A DNA stretch of 64,000 nucleotides from contig NZ_KB905381.1 in NCBI RefSeq assembly GCF_000379465.1, positions 682,001 through 746,000 of the forward strand, in the 5' to 3' direction. This document shows, one piece after another, positions 8,155-17,230 of this stretch (position 1 is its first letter; each line of letters starts with the position of its first letter). The DNA is from Sciscionella marina DSM 45152. GTDB lineage: Bacteria; Actinomycetota; Actinomycetes; Mycobacteriales; Pseudonocardiaceae. Under the pieces are notes generated by a model. The model had not been told where the DNA came from, did not search any database, and saw nothing but the letters and a program-made list of their open reading frames with translations. The position numbers were made by a program, and so were the translations under genes.

Positions 8155-9512
8155 AGCTCCACCAGCCCCTTCGTGGTGTCCTTCGGTGGCCGTGGTTCGA
8201 GCGGCCCATCGGCCGGATACCCGATCGCGACCGCGCCGAGCGGGGTCCAGTCCTCCGGCAGCTCGAGCACCTCACGCACCACCTCCGGGGCGAAGATCGT
8301 CGAGGAGACCCAGCAGGAGCCGATGTCGTGCGCGGCAAGGGAAACGAGCAGTCCTTGCACCGCGGCGGCACCCGCGACCGAGAACATGTTCGCCTCGGCA
8401 CCCTGGCGGCGCTCGTCGGGATAGGCGTGCGCGCCATCGGGGACCCAGAAGGGCAGCACGAGTTCCGGGGCCTCGTAGAGCAGCCGGCCGCGTTCGGTGC
8501 GCCGCCGCGCCCACCCCGGATCGCGCCCGTCCTGTTCGACGAGATCGGTGACCCAGGCCTCGCGCATCGCGTCCAGCAGCCGCACGCGTTTCTCGGCCGA
8601 GCGCAGCCACACGAACCGTGCGGGGAAGGTGTGGTGTGGTGCAGGTGCGGACAACGCGGAACCGATCGCGGTCCGGATGTCGGCCTCGGGAACCGGATCC
8701 GGCGCGAAGGAGCGCACCGAACGCCGGGTGAGCACGGCCTCCTTGCGGCCCGTGGCGATCGCCTCCGCGGTGCCGAGCGAGAACAGGTCCTCGTCCACCG
8801 GCCGGACCAGCTCGCGCGCGCTCGATCCGTCGTCCGGCAGCGCGAGTCCGCGCACCACCGCGACCGGTACCCCGTGCAGTTTGCCCTTGACCAGATCCCC
8901 GGCCGCCGCCAGTTCGTCGGCGATCGCGACCTCGGTGACCGCGAGTTCGTTGCCGTGCTTGTCCACCTGGCCCGCGTAGCGGTGCAACACCTCGAGGCCC
9001 GCCGAGCCGATCGCCGCGTCGGTCTGCCCGACCCGCCAGGTGCGGCCCATGGTGTCGGTGACGACCACGCCGACCCGGACCCCGAGCCGTTCGGCGATCG
9101 CGGTGCGCAGCAGTGCGGCCGAGGCGTCCGGATCCCGCGGCAGCAGCGCGATCTCACGGGAGTCCACATTGGACGCGTCCACTCCGGCCGCCGCCTGCAC
9201 GATACCGAGCTTGTTCTGGGTGATGCGGGTGTTCTTGATCTGCGCGACCACCCGGGTGGATTCCTCGGTGACCAGTTGCCTGCGCAGTTCCTCGCGTTCC
9301 TCCGGATCCTCCGGCGCGGTGACCAGTCGTCCCTCCACTTTGGACACGACCTTGCTCGTGACGACGAGGATGTCCCCGTCGGCGAGCCAGTCCGCAGCCG
9401 TGCAGATCGCCTCGGCCAGATCATCTCCGGGACGGAGTTCACCGATCCCGTGCACACCGAACAGCTGGACCGGGCCGCTTGCCGCATGCTCGAAGATCTC
9501 AGCCAAGACCAA
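8151..9512 (-). CDS. fbiB: Bifunctional F420-0:gamma-glutamyl ligase / FMN reductase domain
   Basis: 453 residues. The N-terminal half (to about 250) is the CofE-type ligase that adds gamma-linked glutamates to F420-0 using GTP; marks include [12 protein letters not shown] and [13 protein letters not shown]. The C-terminal half is a nitroreductase-fold FMN domain ([14 protein letters not shown], then [12 protein letters not shown] and GSCWVSST). In mycobacteria this domain reduces the dehydro-F420 intermediate. The two-domain form is typical of actinobacterial FbiB; archaeal CofE lacks the second domain. The start overlaps the end of fbiA by 14 bases, and a Nudix gene follows by a GTGA overlap, so this is one operon. 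Confidence 0.95.
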   Translation of the reverse strand: MVLAEIFEHAASGPVQLFGVHGIGELRPGDDLAEAICTAADWLADGDILVVTSKVVSKVEGRLVTAPEDPEEREELRRQLVTEESTRVVAQIKNTRITQNKLGIVQAAAGVDASNVDSREIALLPRDPDASAALLRTAIAERLGVRVGVVVTDTMGRTWRVGQTDAAIGSAGLEVLHRYAGQVDKHGNELAVTEVAIADELAAAGDLVKGKLHGVPVAVVRGLALPDDGSSARELVRPVDEDLFSLGTAEAIATGRKEAVLTRRSVRSFAPDPVPEADIRTAIGSALSAPAPHHTFPARFVWLRSAEKRVRLLDAMREAWVTDLVEQDGRDPGWARRRTERGRLLYEAPELVLPFWVPDGAHAYPDERRQGAEANMFSVAGAAAVQGLLVSLAAHDIGSCWVSSTIFAPEVVREVLELPEDWTPLGAVAIGYPADGPLEPRPPKDTTKGLVEL

Positions 9513-10488
9513 CCTCCGCGAGTTCGAACGCCGCGCGCACCATAGCCGCGGTGGTTTCCGGATCGTGCATCAGCAGCGGGATCGCGCGGGTGCGCGCCCC
9601 GGCCACTTCGGCTTCGTCGCCCTCGGCGACGAGCCAGCCGTCGAGCAGCCCGCCGTCCGTCCGGGCGCCGAAGAACGTGCCGACCGCTTCGGCCGTGGTC
9701 TCCACCCCGATGCTCTGCAGGCAGGCATCGGCCATGCCGCGCACCGGTTTCCCGCCGATCACCGGGGAAACCCCGATCACCGGGGCGGGGCCCGCGACGA
9801 GCGCGTCCCGGATGCCGGGCACCCCGAGCACCGCGCCGACCGAGACGACCGGGTTGGAGGGGGCGAGCAGCACCAGATCGGCGTCGGCGATCGCGTCCAG
9901 CACACCCGGTGCCGGGCTCGCCTCCTCCGCGCCGACCCCGAGGATTCGGTGCGCGGGCAGCTCGGCGCGATAGCGCACCCACCACTCCTGGAAGTGGATC
10001 GCCTTGCGCCCCTCACCGCCGTCCGGATCGTCGATCACGACGTGGGTCTCCACCCGATCGTCGGTCATCGGGAGCAGCCGCACCCCGGGACGCCAGCGAT
10101 CGCACAGCGCCTCGGTCACCGCGGAGAGCGGATAACCCGCGCGCAGCATCCGGGAGCGCACCAGATGGGTGGCGATGTCCTTGTCCCCGAGCCCGAACCA
10201 GTCCGGATCCGCGCCATAGGCCTTCAGCCCTTCGGAGACCGCCCAGGTCTCCCCGGACTGCCCCCAGCCGCGTTCGGTGTCGATGCCCCCGCCGAGCGTG
10301 TACATGCAGGTGTCCAGGTCCGGACAGATCCGCAGCCCGTGCATCCAGACATCGTCACCGGTGTTCACCAGCGCGGTGATCTCGTGCTCCCCGGTGCCCT
10401 CGCCGATCGGCGGCAGACCGAGTGCCGCCTTGACCCCGAGCAGGAACCGCGCGCCGCCGACCCCGCCGACCACAACCACAACCTTCAC
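9499..10488 (-). CDS. fbiA: Phosphoenolpyruvate/2-phospholactate transferase of F420 synthesis
   Basis: 329 residues. FbiA (CofD) transfers the phospholactate or phosphoenolpyruvate moiety from the guanylylated precursor onto the deazaflavin Fo, giving F420-0 or its dehydro form. The N-terminal nucleotide-binding loop [14 protein letters not shown] and the [19 protein letters not shown] segment, with its conserved DD, are visible, as is [12 protein letters not shown] near 200. It is the first gene of the fbiA-fbiB-Nudix operon. The ATG is preceded by GAGGA. The AraC-type gene upstream is co-directional with a 62-bp gap. Confidence 0.95.
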   Translation of the reverse strand: MKVVVVVGGVGGARFLLGVKAALGLPPIGEGTGEHEITALVNTGDDVWMHGLRICPDLDTCMYTLGGGIDTERGWGQSGETWAVSEGLKAYGADPDWFGLGDKDIATHLVRSRMLRAGYPLSAVTEALCDRWRPGVRLLPMTDDRVETHVVIDDPDGGEGRKAIHFQEWWVRYRAELPAHRILGVGAEEASPAPGVLDAIADADLVLLAPSNPVVSVGAVLGVPGIRDALVAGPAPVIGVSPVIGGKPVRGMADACLQSIGVETTAEAVGTFFGARTDGGLLDGWLVAEGDEAEVAGARTRAIPLLMHDPETTAAMVRAAFELAEVGLG

Positions 10489-10526
10489 GTACCCGATCCT
10501 CGCACTCGCCCCGTCCGGCCGGCGAA

Positions 10527-10560
10527 GCAGTCCTCACCGCTGCGCAGTCCTCATCGCTGC
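10527..10560. repeat. 17-bp tandem duplication at the end of the AraC gene
   Basis: GCAGTCCTCACCGCTGC (10527-10543) is followed directly by the same 17-mer with one C-to-T change (10544-10560). The second copy contains the stop codon of the AraC-type gene, so the duplication lies at the 3' end of that gene and beyond. It may be a slippage product. Confidence 0.7.
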
Positions 10561-11300
10561 CGACCGGGGAACAGGGAACTCGGCGGGACACCGAGGTGGC
10601 GGCGGAACGCAGCGGTGAACGCGCTCGCGGTGGCGTACCCGGTTCGGTGCGCGACGGTGGCGACCGGGTGTCCCTCGGCGAGCAGCGACAGCGCGGCCTG
10701 GATCCGGGCCTGGGTGCGCCACTGTTCGAAGCTCAGCCCGGTCTCGGCGAGCCAGAGCCGGGCGAGGGTGCGCGCGCTCGCCCCGGCGATCCGGCCCCAC
10801 TGCTGCTGGCTTTCCGCGCGTGCCGGATCGGCGAGCAGCGCCTCGGCGACCACGCGGGCCCGTTCGTCGCGCGGCACCGGCACCCGCAGCACCGGGACCC
10901 GGACCGGGGCGAGGCGGGCGAGCAGCAGGTGTTCGGCACAGGACCGGGTCTCGGTCTCCGGTGCGCCCTCGGCGAGGTAGTTGATCAGTTCCCTGGACAG
11001 GCCGTCGATGGCCACCACCGTGGTGTGCGCGGGGGTGGCGGGCGTGTGCTCCGGCCAGAAGTACGGGCTGCGCAGCCGGGCGTTCGCGGTGGCACCGGTG
11101 GTGTGCCTGGTCTGCGCGGGCAGCCACAGCCCGAGGCTCGGCGGAAGCACCCAGGTGCCCTCGGCGGTGTGCACCTGGAGTACGCCGTGCTCGGCCCACG
11201 CGAGCTGGTGCGCGGGGTGCTCGTGCCAGTCGAACCACTGTCCGCCGCGCAGTTCGAAACTGGCCACGAAGGCCCCGGATGGCTGTCCGAATCCCGACAT
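10551..11300 (-). CDS. AraC-family regulator with N-terminal cupin
   Basis: 249 residues from the ATG at 11300. Residues 1 to about 90 form a cupin-like sensor (FDWHEHPAHQLAWAEHG, then LWLPAQTRHTTGA), and the C-terminus has two helix-turn-helix motifs ending GYATASAFTAAFRRHLGVPP, the AraC signature. An open frame continues upstream, but AGCCTA at 11309-11314 (TAGGCT on this strand) lies eight bases before this ATG and fixes the start as nearly leaderless. It is divergent from a methyltransferase, its likely partner or target; fbiA lies downstream on the same strand. The inducer is unknown. Confidence 0.85.
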   Translation of the reverse strand: MSGFGQPSGAFVASFELRGGQWFDWHEHPAHQLAWAEHGVLQVHTAEGTWVLPPSLGLWLPAQTRHTTGATANARLRSPYFWPEHTPATPAHTTVVAIDGLSRELINYLAEGAPETETRSCAEHLLLARLAPVRVPVLRVPVPRDERARVVAEALLADPARAESQQQWGRIAGASARTLARLWLAETGLSFEQWRTQARIQAALSLLAEGHPVATVAHRTGYATASAFTAAFRRHLGVPPSSLFPGRQR

Positions 11301-11342
11301 CGAATGGCAGCCTAGCGACTGTGAGACAGGCGCACACCCGGT

Positions 11343-11348
11343 TAGCGT
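11343..11348 (+). promoter_or_regulatory. -10 box TAGCGT, leaderless start of methyltransferase
   Basis: TAGCGT ends six bases before the ATG at 11355. The opposing TAGGCT for the AraC gene is at 11309-11314, so both divergent promoters sit within 40 bp. Confidence 0.55.
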
Positions 11349-11354
11349 CGAGCC

Positions 11355-11921
11355 ATGATGAATCGGGTGCACCGCACGCTCTGCTCCTCCCGGCTGTGGG
11401 CCAAGGCCGTGGCCCGCGAACTTCCGCAGGTGCTCGATCCGCTCCCGCTCGGTGAGCGGGTGCTGGAGATCGGCCCGGGGTTCGGGGCGACGACCGAGGT
11501 GCTCGCGGGGCGGGTACCGGAACTGACCGCGGTCGAGGTGGACCAGGCCAGCGCGCGGCTGCTCGAGCGGAAGTTCGCCGGGCGCGCGGAGATCGTGCAC
11601 GGGGACGGGGCGCGGCTGCCGTTCACCGACGGCCGGTTCAGCTCGGTCGTATGCTTCACGATGCTGCATCACGTGCCGTCTGTCGCGGCCCAGGACGAAC
11701 TGTTCGCGCAGGCCTTCCGGGTGGTCGAGCCCGGTGGCGTGTTCGCGGGCGTGGACAGCCTCGCGAACCTCGGATTCCGGCTGCTGCACCTGGGCGACAC
11801 GATGGTGGTGCTCGATCCGCAGCGGCTGCCGATGCGGCTGCGGGCGGCCGGATTCACCGATGTGCACGTGCAGCACGTGCCGAAGCGGCGGGTGCGGTTC
11901 TTCGCCAGGAAACCGGGCTGA
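11355..11921 (+). CDS. Class I SAM-dependent methyltransferase
   Basis: 188 residues. Motif I is RVLEIGPGFGATTEVL (about residues 36-51), motif II the acidic AVEVDQASA, and motif III GDGARLPFTDGRF followed by FTMLHHVP. These place it in the Methyltransf_11/UbiE-like Rossmann methyltransferases. The N-terminus (MMNRVHRTLCSSRLWAK) resembles small actinobacterial methyltransferases of unknown substrate. It is leaderless by its TAGCGT box and divergent from an AraC regulator. Confidence 0.85.
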   Translation: MMNRVHRTLCSSRLWAKAVARELPQVLDPLPLGERVLEIGPGFGATTEVLAGRVPELTAVEVDQASARLLERKFAGRAEIVHGDGARLPFTDGRFSSVVCFTMLHHVPSVAAQDELFAQAFRVVEPGGVFAGVDSLANLGFRLLHLGDTMVVLDPQRLPMRLRAAGFTDVHVQHVPKRRVRFFARKPG

Positions 11922-11963
11922 CGGGGGACCGCACCGACCGGGAAATCGCGGAAATCGCGCTGA

Positions 11964-12875
11964 CTAGCGCCAGGGCATGGCCAGCTGCTGACCGATCAGC
12001 GCCAGCTCGTAGCTGCCGCCGAAGGCCTGCAGGATGAAGCCCACGATCTGGTAGAGCACGCCGACCGCGGGCGGGATGGCGATCAGGATGACGAACAGGC
12101 CAAGCGGCGCCCAGGGGCGGACCTTCCGGCCGAATTCCTGAGCCTGGTAAGGCAACCACGGTTCGATGGCGCCCCAGCCGTCCAGTCCGGGGATGGGCAG
12201 GATGTTGATGATGAAGGTCAGGATCTGCAGCATCGCCAGATAACTCAGCGCGGCGCCGAGCGAGATGCTGCCGAAGCTCAGGGTGGTGCTGCGGAACCCG
12301 AGCGCGACGGCAAGGGTGAGCACGATCGCCACGACGAGGTTCGCTGCGGGCCCGGCGACCGATACCGCGGACTCGACCTTCTTGTTGCGCAGCGCGTGGT
12401 GATTGATCCACACGGCGCCACCCGGAAGGGGGATGCCGCCGATCGCCAGGATCAGCAGCGGAAGCAGCAGGGACAGCACCGGATCGGTGTACCGGCGTGG
12501 ATCCAGGTTGAGGTAGCCCTTGCCGCGCACCGCCCAGTCGCCGCCGCGGAAGGCGGTGATCGCGTGGCCGAACTCGTGCAGGCACAGGGTGACCACGTAG
12601 CCGCCGAACACGAGCAGAATCGCGCCGAGGCCGAGCAGGAACTTGTTCGCGGTGCCGAAGGCACACAGCAGCCCACCGAGGACGGTCACGCCGAGCAGGG
12701 CGAGAAAGACCGGGCTGATCTTGCTGGTTGCGCTCACCGGGTTAGTGTCCCAGTAGTCCGGCTCGCGGTGCTCTCGGGGCGCGAACGGGCCGTCGTGGGA
12801 ACCCGCAGGTGTGAGTTCGGGGTGAGTGGACCACTCGTTCGCGGGGCCCCAACTTGACCGAGGCGGATAACACAT
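11964..12875 (-). CDS. M50 site-2 protease-like membrane metalloprotease
   Basis: Up to 303 residues. The zinc motif HEFGH lies in a membrane helix (VVTLCLHEFGHAITAF), and the second conserved motif is NILPIPGLDGWG, whose Asp is the third zinc ligand. About five or six hydrophobic helices are seen. The family cleaves membrane substrates or acts in secretion control; the substrate is unknown. The start is uncertain: the ATG at 12875 gives a 46-residue proline-rich cytoplasmic tail, while the GTG at 12737 begins just before the first helix, where most relatives begin. The ATG sits inside the palindrome ACACATGTGT. It is divergent from whiB2. Confidence 0.85.
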   Translation of the reverse strand: MCYPPRSSWGPANEWSTHPELTPAGSHDGPFAPREHREPDYWDTNPVSATSKISPVFLALLGVTVLGGLLCAFGTANKFLLGLGAILLVFGGYVVTLCLHEFGHAITAFRGGDWAVRGKGYLNLDPRRYTDPVLSLLLPLLILAIGGIPLPGGAVWINHHALRNKKVESAVSVAGPAANLVVAIVLTLAVALGFRSTTLSFGSISLGAALSYLAMLQILTFIINILPIPGLDGWGAIEPWLPYQAQEFGRKVRPWAPLGLFVILIAIPPAVGVLYQIVGFILQAFGGSYELALIGQQLAMPWR

Positions 12876-12887
12876 GTGTAATCACAT
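12870..12887. promoter_or_regulatory. Overlapping palindromes in the M50/whiB2 divergent region
   Basis: ACACATGTGT (12870-12879) is a perfect palindrome and overlaps ATGTGTAATCACAT (12874-12887), an inverted repeat with 5-base arms. They lie about 110 bases upstream of whiB2 and could be an operator. No regulator can be assigned. Confidence 0.3.
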
Positions 12888-12995
12888 CGGTGTCATTCTC
12901 GTCGTCGTGTCGAGTATCGGTTCCGACTCGGTTGTCGGGGGAATGGCGTCCGTCAGCCAGCCCGGGAGTGCGGATTGCGTAGGAGGCGGACGGGC

Positions 12996-13304
12996 ATGGA
13001 GGAGAACGAGCCAGTGCGGGACGAGGAGTTCCTGACTCCGGTCGACGCGTTGGATGGCTTTTCCGAGCTGTTCGATGAAGCTGAAGAGCAAACATGGCAG
13101 GAGCGCGCCCTGTGCGCGCAAACGGATCCGGAAGCGTTCTTTCCGGAGAAGGGTGGGTCGACCCGCGAGGCGAAACGGATCTGCTCGGTGTGCGAAGTGC
13201 GCGCCGAGTGCCTGGAGTACGCGCTCGCCCAGGACGAGCGGTTCGGCATTTGGGGCGGTCTCTCCGAACGGGAGCGGAGAAAGCTCAAGCGCCGCGCCGT
13301 ATGA
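12996..13304 (+). CDS. whiB2: WhiB2 (WhmD) iron-sulfur regulator
   Basis: 102 residues. Four cysteines that hold a [4Fe-4S] cluster are visible at 40, 63, 66 and 72 (RALCAQTDPEAFFPEK and CSVCEVRAEC), followed by the GIWGG turn and the basic tail ERERRKLKRRAV that contacts DNA or sigma factor. The core is almost identical to mycobacterial WhiB2/WhmD, which is required for cell division and septation. The start is set by AGGAGG nine bases before the ATG at 12996; an in-frame ATG-less extension upstream is ignored. Its neighbours (fbiA-fbiB on one side, the Rv3259 and manB homologues on the other) match the M. tuberculosis whiB2 locus. Confidence 0.95.
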   Translation: MEENEPVRDEEFLTPVDALDGFSELFDEAEEQTWQERALCAQTDPEAFFPEKGGSTREAKRICSVCEVRAECLEYALAQDERFGIWGGLSERERRKLKRRAV

Positions 13305-13318
13305 CGATTACCGCTCAG

Positions 13319-13324
13319 TAGGGT
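13319..13324 (+). promoter_or_regulatory. -10 box TAGGGT, leaderless start of GT2 gene
   Basis: TAGGGT ends six bases before the GTG at 13331, sixteen bases downstream of the whiB2 stop, so the large gene has its own promoter. Confidence 0.55.
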
Positions 13325-13330
13325 AAGGGC

Positions 13331-16300
13331 GTGAATTCCGACCGCGCGACGAAGCCTCGGCCGAGACCGGCGAATACCGCGAGCGTGCTCTGTGTCCTCG
13401 TATGCCACGACGGACAGGAATGGCTGCCCGAGGTTCTCGAGGCGATCGCGCGGTCGCGCCCCCGCCCACTGCGGGTACTCGCCGTCGACACCGGCTCGGT
13501 GGACGACACCGCCGGGCTGCTCGAGACGTCCGCGGTCGTGGACGAGGTACTCACGCTCGATCGGGAGACCGGTTACGCGGCCGCGGTCCATGCCGGGGTG
13601 GGGCACGCGCGGGAACGCTGGAGTGACGCATCCGAGTGGATCTGGCTGCTGCACGACGACACCGCGCCCGATCCCGGTTGTCTCGGCGCGCTGCTCGCGT
13701 CCGCCGAACCGGCCCGCTCGGCCGCTGTACTCGGTCCGCTGCAGCTGGACTGGACCGACCGGAGGCTGATCGTCGAGGCCGGGCTGTCCACGGATGCCTC
13801 GGGACACCGGCAGAGCGGGGTACTGGCCGCCGATCCGGGCTGGGCGAGCGGCGGGGACGCCGGATTCGAGCGCGATACCGAAGTACTGGCGGTATCGAGT
13901 GCCGGGCTGCTCGTGCGCACCGCGGTGTGGGACGAGCTCGGCGGATTCGACGAGTACTACCGGCTGTTCGGGGAGGACATCGACCTCGGCTGGCGGGCGA
14001 ACGCCGCCGGTCACCTGGTGCTGGTGGTGCCCGCCGCCCGGCTGCGGCACGCGCGCGCCGCGCCGCGCCGCATCCGTGATGCCCGGCTGGCCGACCGGGC
14101 CTCGGGGATGCGCACCTTCCTGGCCAACATCGGGACTTTCGGATATCTGCTCGGGGTGCCCAGGCTCGCGGTGCTCGCGGTACTGCGCGCGCTCGCGTTC
14201 ACCCTGCTGGCCAGGTTCGCCGACGCGGGCGCGGAATTGCGTGCGCTGCGCGGAGCGCTCGGCGGTGGCCTGCGTGCCGCGCGCGCCGCACGTGTCCACG
14301 GGGACCCCCGCGGGCTGCTGACCACCCGGCGCAGGCGGTTGCGTGCCGGGCTGCGGGGGATCGTGGCCGCCCTGGTACGCCGTGGGCTCGCCGAACCCGG
14401 GGCACTGGGCCGGGTCACCGAACAGCCCCATACCGCGGCGCCGACCGTGATCCCCGCCGAACCGCGCCGCCAGGCGATCCCCGCTTCCTCGGTGAACTAC
14501 GGCAAACTCGCCGCGCGCCGGGGACCGAGGCTGCCCGTGAACACCGTGGTGGTTCCCCGCGAAGGGCGGCCCTCCCCGCATCCGCGGGACGCGCCCGCAC
14601 CCCGCGAGGACCTGGTGCTCGTGGAGCTCTCCCGGGCCCAGGTACTGCGGCATGTGCTGCTCGCCCCGGTACTGCTGCTGAGCGTCGGCCTGCTCGCGGT
14701 GGCCCTGCTGGCGAACCGGGACCGGCTCGGTATCGACCTCGCGGGCGGGCGGCTGCTCCCGGTACCCGATCTCGCGGCCACCTGGCAGGAGTACTTCAGC
14801 GGCTGGCATCCCGTCGCGGGTGGAACCGGCGGGCAGGCACCGGCCGTGCTCGCGGTGCTCGGGGTGCTCGGTGCGCCGTTCTGGTTCGCGGGCGGGCCCG
14901 CGGTCGCGGTCTCGCTCCTGCTGCTGCTCGATTTCCCGCTGGCCGGGCTGACCGCCTACTTCGCGATGCGCAAGCTGCCCGCGAAGCGCTGGATCCGCGC
15001 GCTGCTCGCCGCCGGGTACGCCCTGCTGCCCGCCGCGACCACCGCGGTCGCTCAGGGCAGACTCGACGCGGTCGGGGTGCACATCCTGCTGCCCCTGGTG
15101 CTCGCCGGGCTGCGCACCGTACTGCTCCCGGAGGCGCGCATCGCCGGTCGGGCGAACTGGCTGCCTGCAACGGCACTGTGCGCGCTCGGGCTCGCCGTGC
15201 TCGGCGCGTTCTCCCCGCTGGTCTATCTGCTGCTGCTGGCGCTCGGGCTCGTCGGTTTCGTCGTGGTGCCCGCCGCGCACGGTGACGCCCGGCGCCGAGT
15301 GGGTTCGCTGATCGTGCTCGTGCTCCTGCCGGTCGCTCTGCTGCTGCCCTGGCCCGCGGTGCTGGTGCAGCATCCCGGGGTGCTGCTGCACGGCATCGGT
15401 GCCGACCTCGGCGGTGCGCATGCCACGATCACCGGACTGGCCACGCTCGATCCAGGCGGGCCGGGCAGCTTCCCGCTCGTCGGCGCGCTCGTGCTGTTCG
15501 CCGCGCTGCTCGCGATCGTGCTGCGGCCGGGGAAGTGGCTGGCGAGCGGGTTCGTGGTGCTGGTGTTCGGTGCGCTCGGCACGATCGCCACGGTGGTCTT
15601 CCCGGTGCCCGGCATCGACGGTGGCGCACCGGTGCGCGCCTGGGCCGGTGGTCCGCTGCTGCTCGCCGGGGCGGGCGCGATCCTGATGATCGCCCGGGCC
15701 AGTGCCCCGGGCCGGATGCACTGGGCGGCGAGTTTCCGGATCGTGTTCGCCGCCGTGGGGGCGCTCGGGGTGGCCGCGCTCGCCGCCTCCGCGCTCACCT
15801 CCGGCGCGCAGGGACCGGTGCGCGAAGGCGGGGGCACCCGGCTCGCCGAAGCCCAGCAGGCCGAGCTCGCCGCGACCGACACCTCCGTGCTCGTGCTCGG
15901 TACACACGGGCAACCGACCCGGTTGCGCGCCGGGGACACCCCCTGGTTCGGCGACGACGATCTGCCCGCGGTGCCGAGCGCGCGGCAGCGGCTCGCGGAG
16001 TGGAGCCACACCCTGCGCACCCCCGAACCGGGCACGGTGCGCGCCTTCGTCGGTGAGGCCGCGCAGTCCGGGGTCGGCTACGTGGTCACGGCGGATCGGC
16101 AGCAGGCCGGGCAGATCCGGCAGGCCGCACCGGAACTGCTCGACCGGGTGCGCCCGAGCAGCGACGGCCGCCCGGTGCTGCGGCTGCGCCAGGCGAGCGC
16201 GCCGGCCACGCTGATCGCCCCGGCGCTGGCCAAGCTGGCCGTGACCGGGGGAGAACCGCCCGCCCGGCCGGAGCAGAACGCGGTGACCACGGTCGCCTCC

Positions 16301-16576
16301 CGGCCGCCCGAGGTGGCGGTGCGGGTGGCCGAAGGATCCAGGGGCCGCCTGCTCGTGGTCGCCGCGGAGCTCGAACCGGGCTGGCGGGCCACGATCGGCG
16401 GCCGTGAGGCACCGCTGACCAGGGCGTGGGAACACCAGGTCAGCGTCTCGGTCCCGGAGAACGGGGCCGATGTACGGATCAGCTACTCCTCGGCGCTGCG
16501 CAACGTGTTGCTACTGGTGCAGGGTGCCGCCGTGTTGCTGACCCTGCTCACCGCGATCCCCATCCGGCGCCGCTGA
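13331..16576 (+). CDS. Large GT2 glycosyltransferase fused to a polytopic membrane region
   Basis: 1,081 residues. Residues about 15-260 form a family-2 glycosyltransferase domain: LCVLVCHDGQEWLPEVL, then AVDTGSVDDTAG (sugar-nucleotide site), WLLHDDTAPDPG (acidic metal motif) and GEDIDLGWRA (catalytic base region). After a 150-residue linker come about ten hydrophobic helices (from LLAPVLLLSVGLLAVALL near 440) and a soluble C-terminal domain with a final helix. This suggests a membrane enzyme that builds a cell-envelope glycan. The membrane part may itself be GT-C-like, but I cannot confirm that. The GTG start is supported by a TAGGGT box. The acceptor is unknown. Confidence 0.85.
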   Translation: MNSDRATKPRPRPANTASVLCVLVCHDGQEWLPEVLEAIARSRPRPLRVLAVDTGSVDDTAGLLETSAVVDEVLTLDRETGYAAAVHAGVGHARERWSDASEWIWLLHDDTAPDPGCLGALLASAEPARSAAVLGPLQLDWTDRRLIVEAGLSTDASGHRQSGVLAADPGWASGGDAGFERDTEVLAVSSAGLLVRTAVWDELGGFDEYYRLFGEDIDLGWRANAAGHLVLVVPAARLRHARAAPRRIRDARLADRASGMRTFLANIGTFGYLLGVPRLAVLAVLRALAFTLLARFADAGAELRALRGALGGGLRAARAARVHGDPRGLLTTRRRRLRAGLRGIVAALVRRGLAEPGALGRVTEQPHTAAPTVIPAEPRRQAIPASSVNYGKLAARRGPRLPVNTVVVPREGRPSPHPRDAPAPREDLVLVELSRAQVLRHVLLAPVLLLSVGLLAVALLANRDRLGIDLAGGRLLPVPDLAATWQEYFSGWHPVAGGTGGQAPAVLAVLGVLGAPFWFAGGPAVAVSLLLLLDFPLAGLTAYFAMRKLPAKRWIRALLAAGYALLPAATTAVAQGRLDAVGVHILLPLVLAGLRTVLLPEARIAGRANWLPATALCALGLAVLGAFSPLVYLLLLALGLVGFVVVPAAHGDARRRVGSLIVLVLLPVALLLPWPAVLVQHPGVLLHGIGADLGGAHATITGLATLDPGGPGSFPLVGALVLFAALLAIVLRPGKWLASGFVVLVFGALGTIATVVFPVPGIDGGAPVRAWAGGPLLLAGAGAILMIARASAPGRMHWAASFRIVFAAVGALGVAALAASALTSGAQGPVREGGGTRLAEAQQAELAATDTSVLVLGTHGQPTRLRAGDTPWFGDDDLPAVPSARQRLAEWSHTLRTPEPGTVRAFVGEAAQSGVGYVVTADRQQAGQIRQAAPELLDRVRPSSDGRPVLRLRQASAPATLIAPALAKLAVTGGEPPARPEQNAVTTVASRPPEVAVRVAEGSRGRLLVVAAELEPGWRATIGGREAPLTRAWEHQVSVSVPENGADVRISYSSALRNVLLLVQGAAVLLTLLTAIPIRRR

Positions 16577-16648
16577 GGGACTCGTCGTACCGGCCTTCGT
16601 GGTGGCGCCGACGGTGGTCGCGTGGGCGGTAAAGGCGCCTGCCCGGGC

Positions 16649-17110
16649 TTATTCGCCGACCACCGAGTCCGGATCGATACCCAGGTACGCGGCGATCTGT
16701 TCGACCAGCATCTCGCCGACCAGCTCGGCGAGCTCCATCGCGTCCTTGGTGCGCGATTCGAGCGGGCGCCGGTAGAGCACGATGCGCGCCTTGGTGGGCA
16801 TGCCCCGCCCGTCGATGCCCGCGGGCACCAGCCTGGCCAGCGGGACATCCCGGTCGGTGATCACCCCGTCCGCCCCCGGCCTGGTCGGTTCGGGCACCTC
16901 GTCCACGGCGATGTCCAGGTCGGCGAGCTGGGTGCGCCAGCGCCGCTCGATGGGCTCCAGTGCGTCGAGCACGAGCGTGTCGAACCGTTCCGAGCGGCTG
17001 CTTGCCGCGGGCAGGCTCGAGGGGAACAGCGGGCCGCGCACGCCCCGTCCCCTGCGGTCCCTGCGTCGCCGTCGTGCCGGCCGTGCCGTTGTGCTGTGCG
17101 CGCGTGCCAT
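16649..17110 (-). CDS. Zincin-like metallopeptidase family protein lacking HExxH
   Basis: 153 residues from the ATG at 17110; a GTG at 17131 is the alternative. It belongs by position and sequence to the Rv3259/PF06262 family. The N-terminus is very basic (ARPARRRRRDRRGRG). The place where relatives outside the actinobacteria have HExxHxxG reads VEQIAAYLG, near residue 137, so both zinc histidines are missing and only the Glu is kept. It is therefore probably not an active protease. It is divergent from the DUF3499 gene, as in M. tuberculosis. Confidence 0.8.
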   Translation of the reverse strand: MARAHSTTARPARRRRRDRRGRGVRGPLFPSSLPAASSRSERFDTLVLDALEPIERRWRTQLADLDIAVDEVPEPTRPGADGVITDRDVPLARLVPAGIDGRGMPTKARIVLYRRPLESRTKDAMELAELVGEMLVEQIAAYLGIDPDSVVGE

Positions 17111-17230
17111 CAGTCCACTGTAGTTCGCCACGCCTGGACGGGTCGCGGACCTCGGCGAGACACGACCACACGGGTGGTTCGAGCGTGTCGGGATGTGCGG
17201 GCCAGGACCGTGGGGCTATCGTCGCTTCCC

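Noticed and set aside
12953-16435. A 1,160-codon minus-strand frame opposite the GT2 gene
   Set aside because: It is Gly/Arg/Gln-rich mirror sequence without domain signatures, and overlaps whiB2 and the GT2 gene completely.
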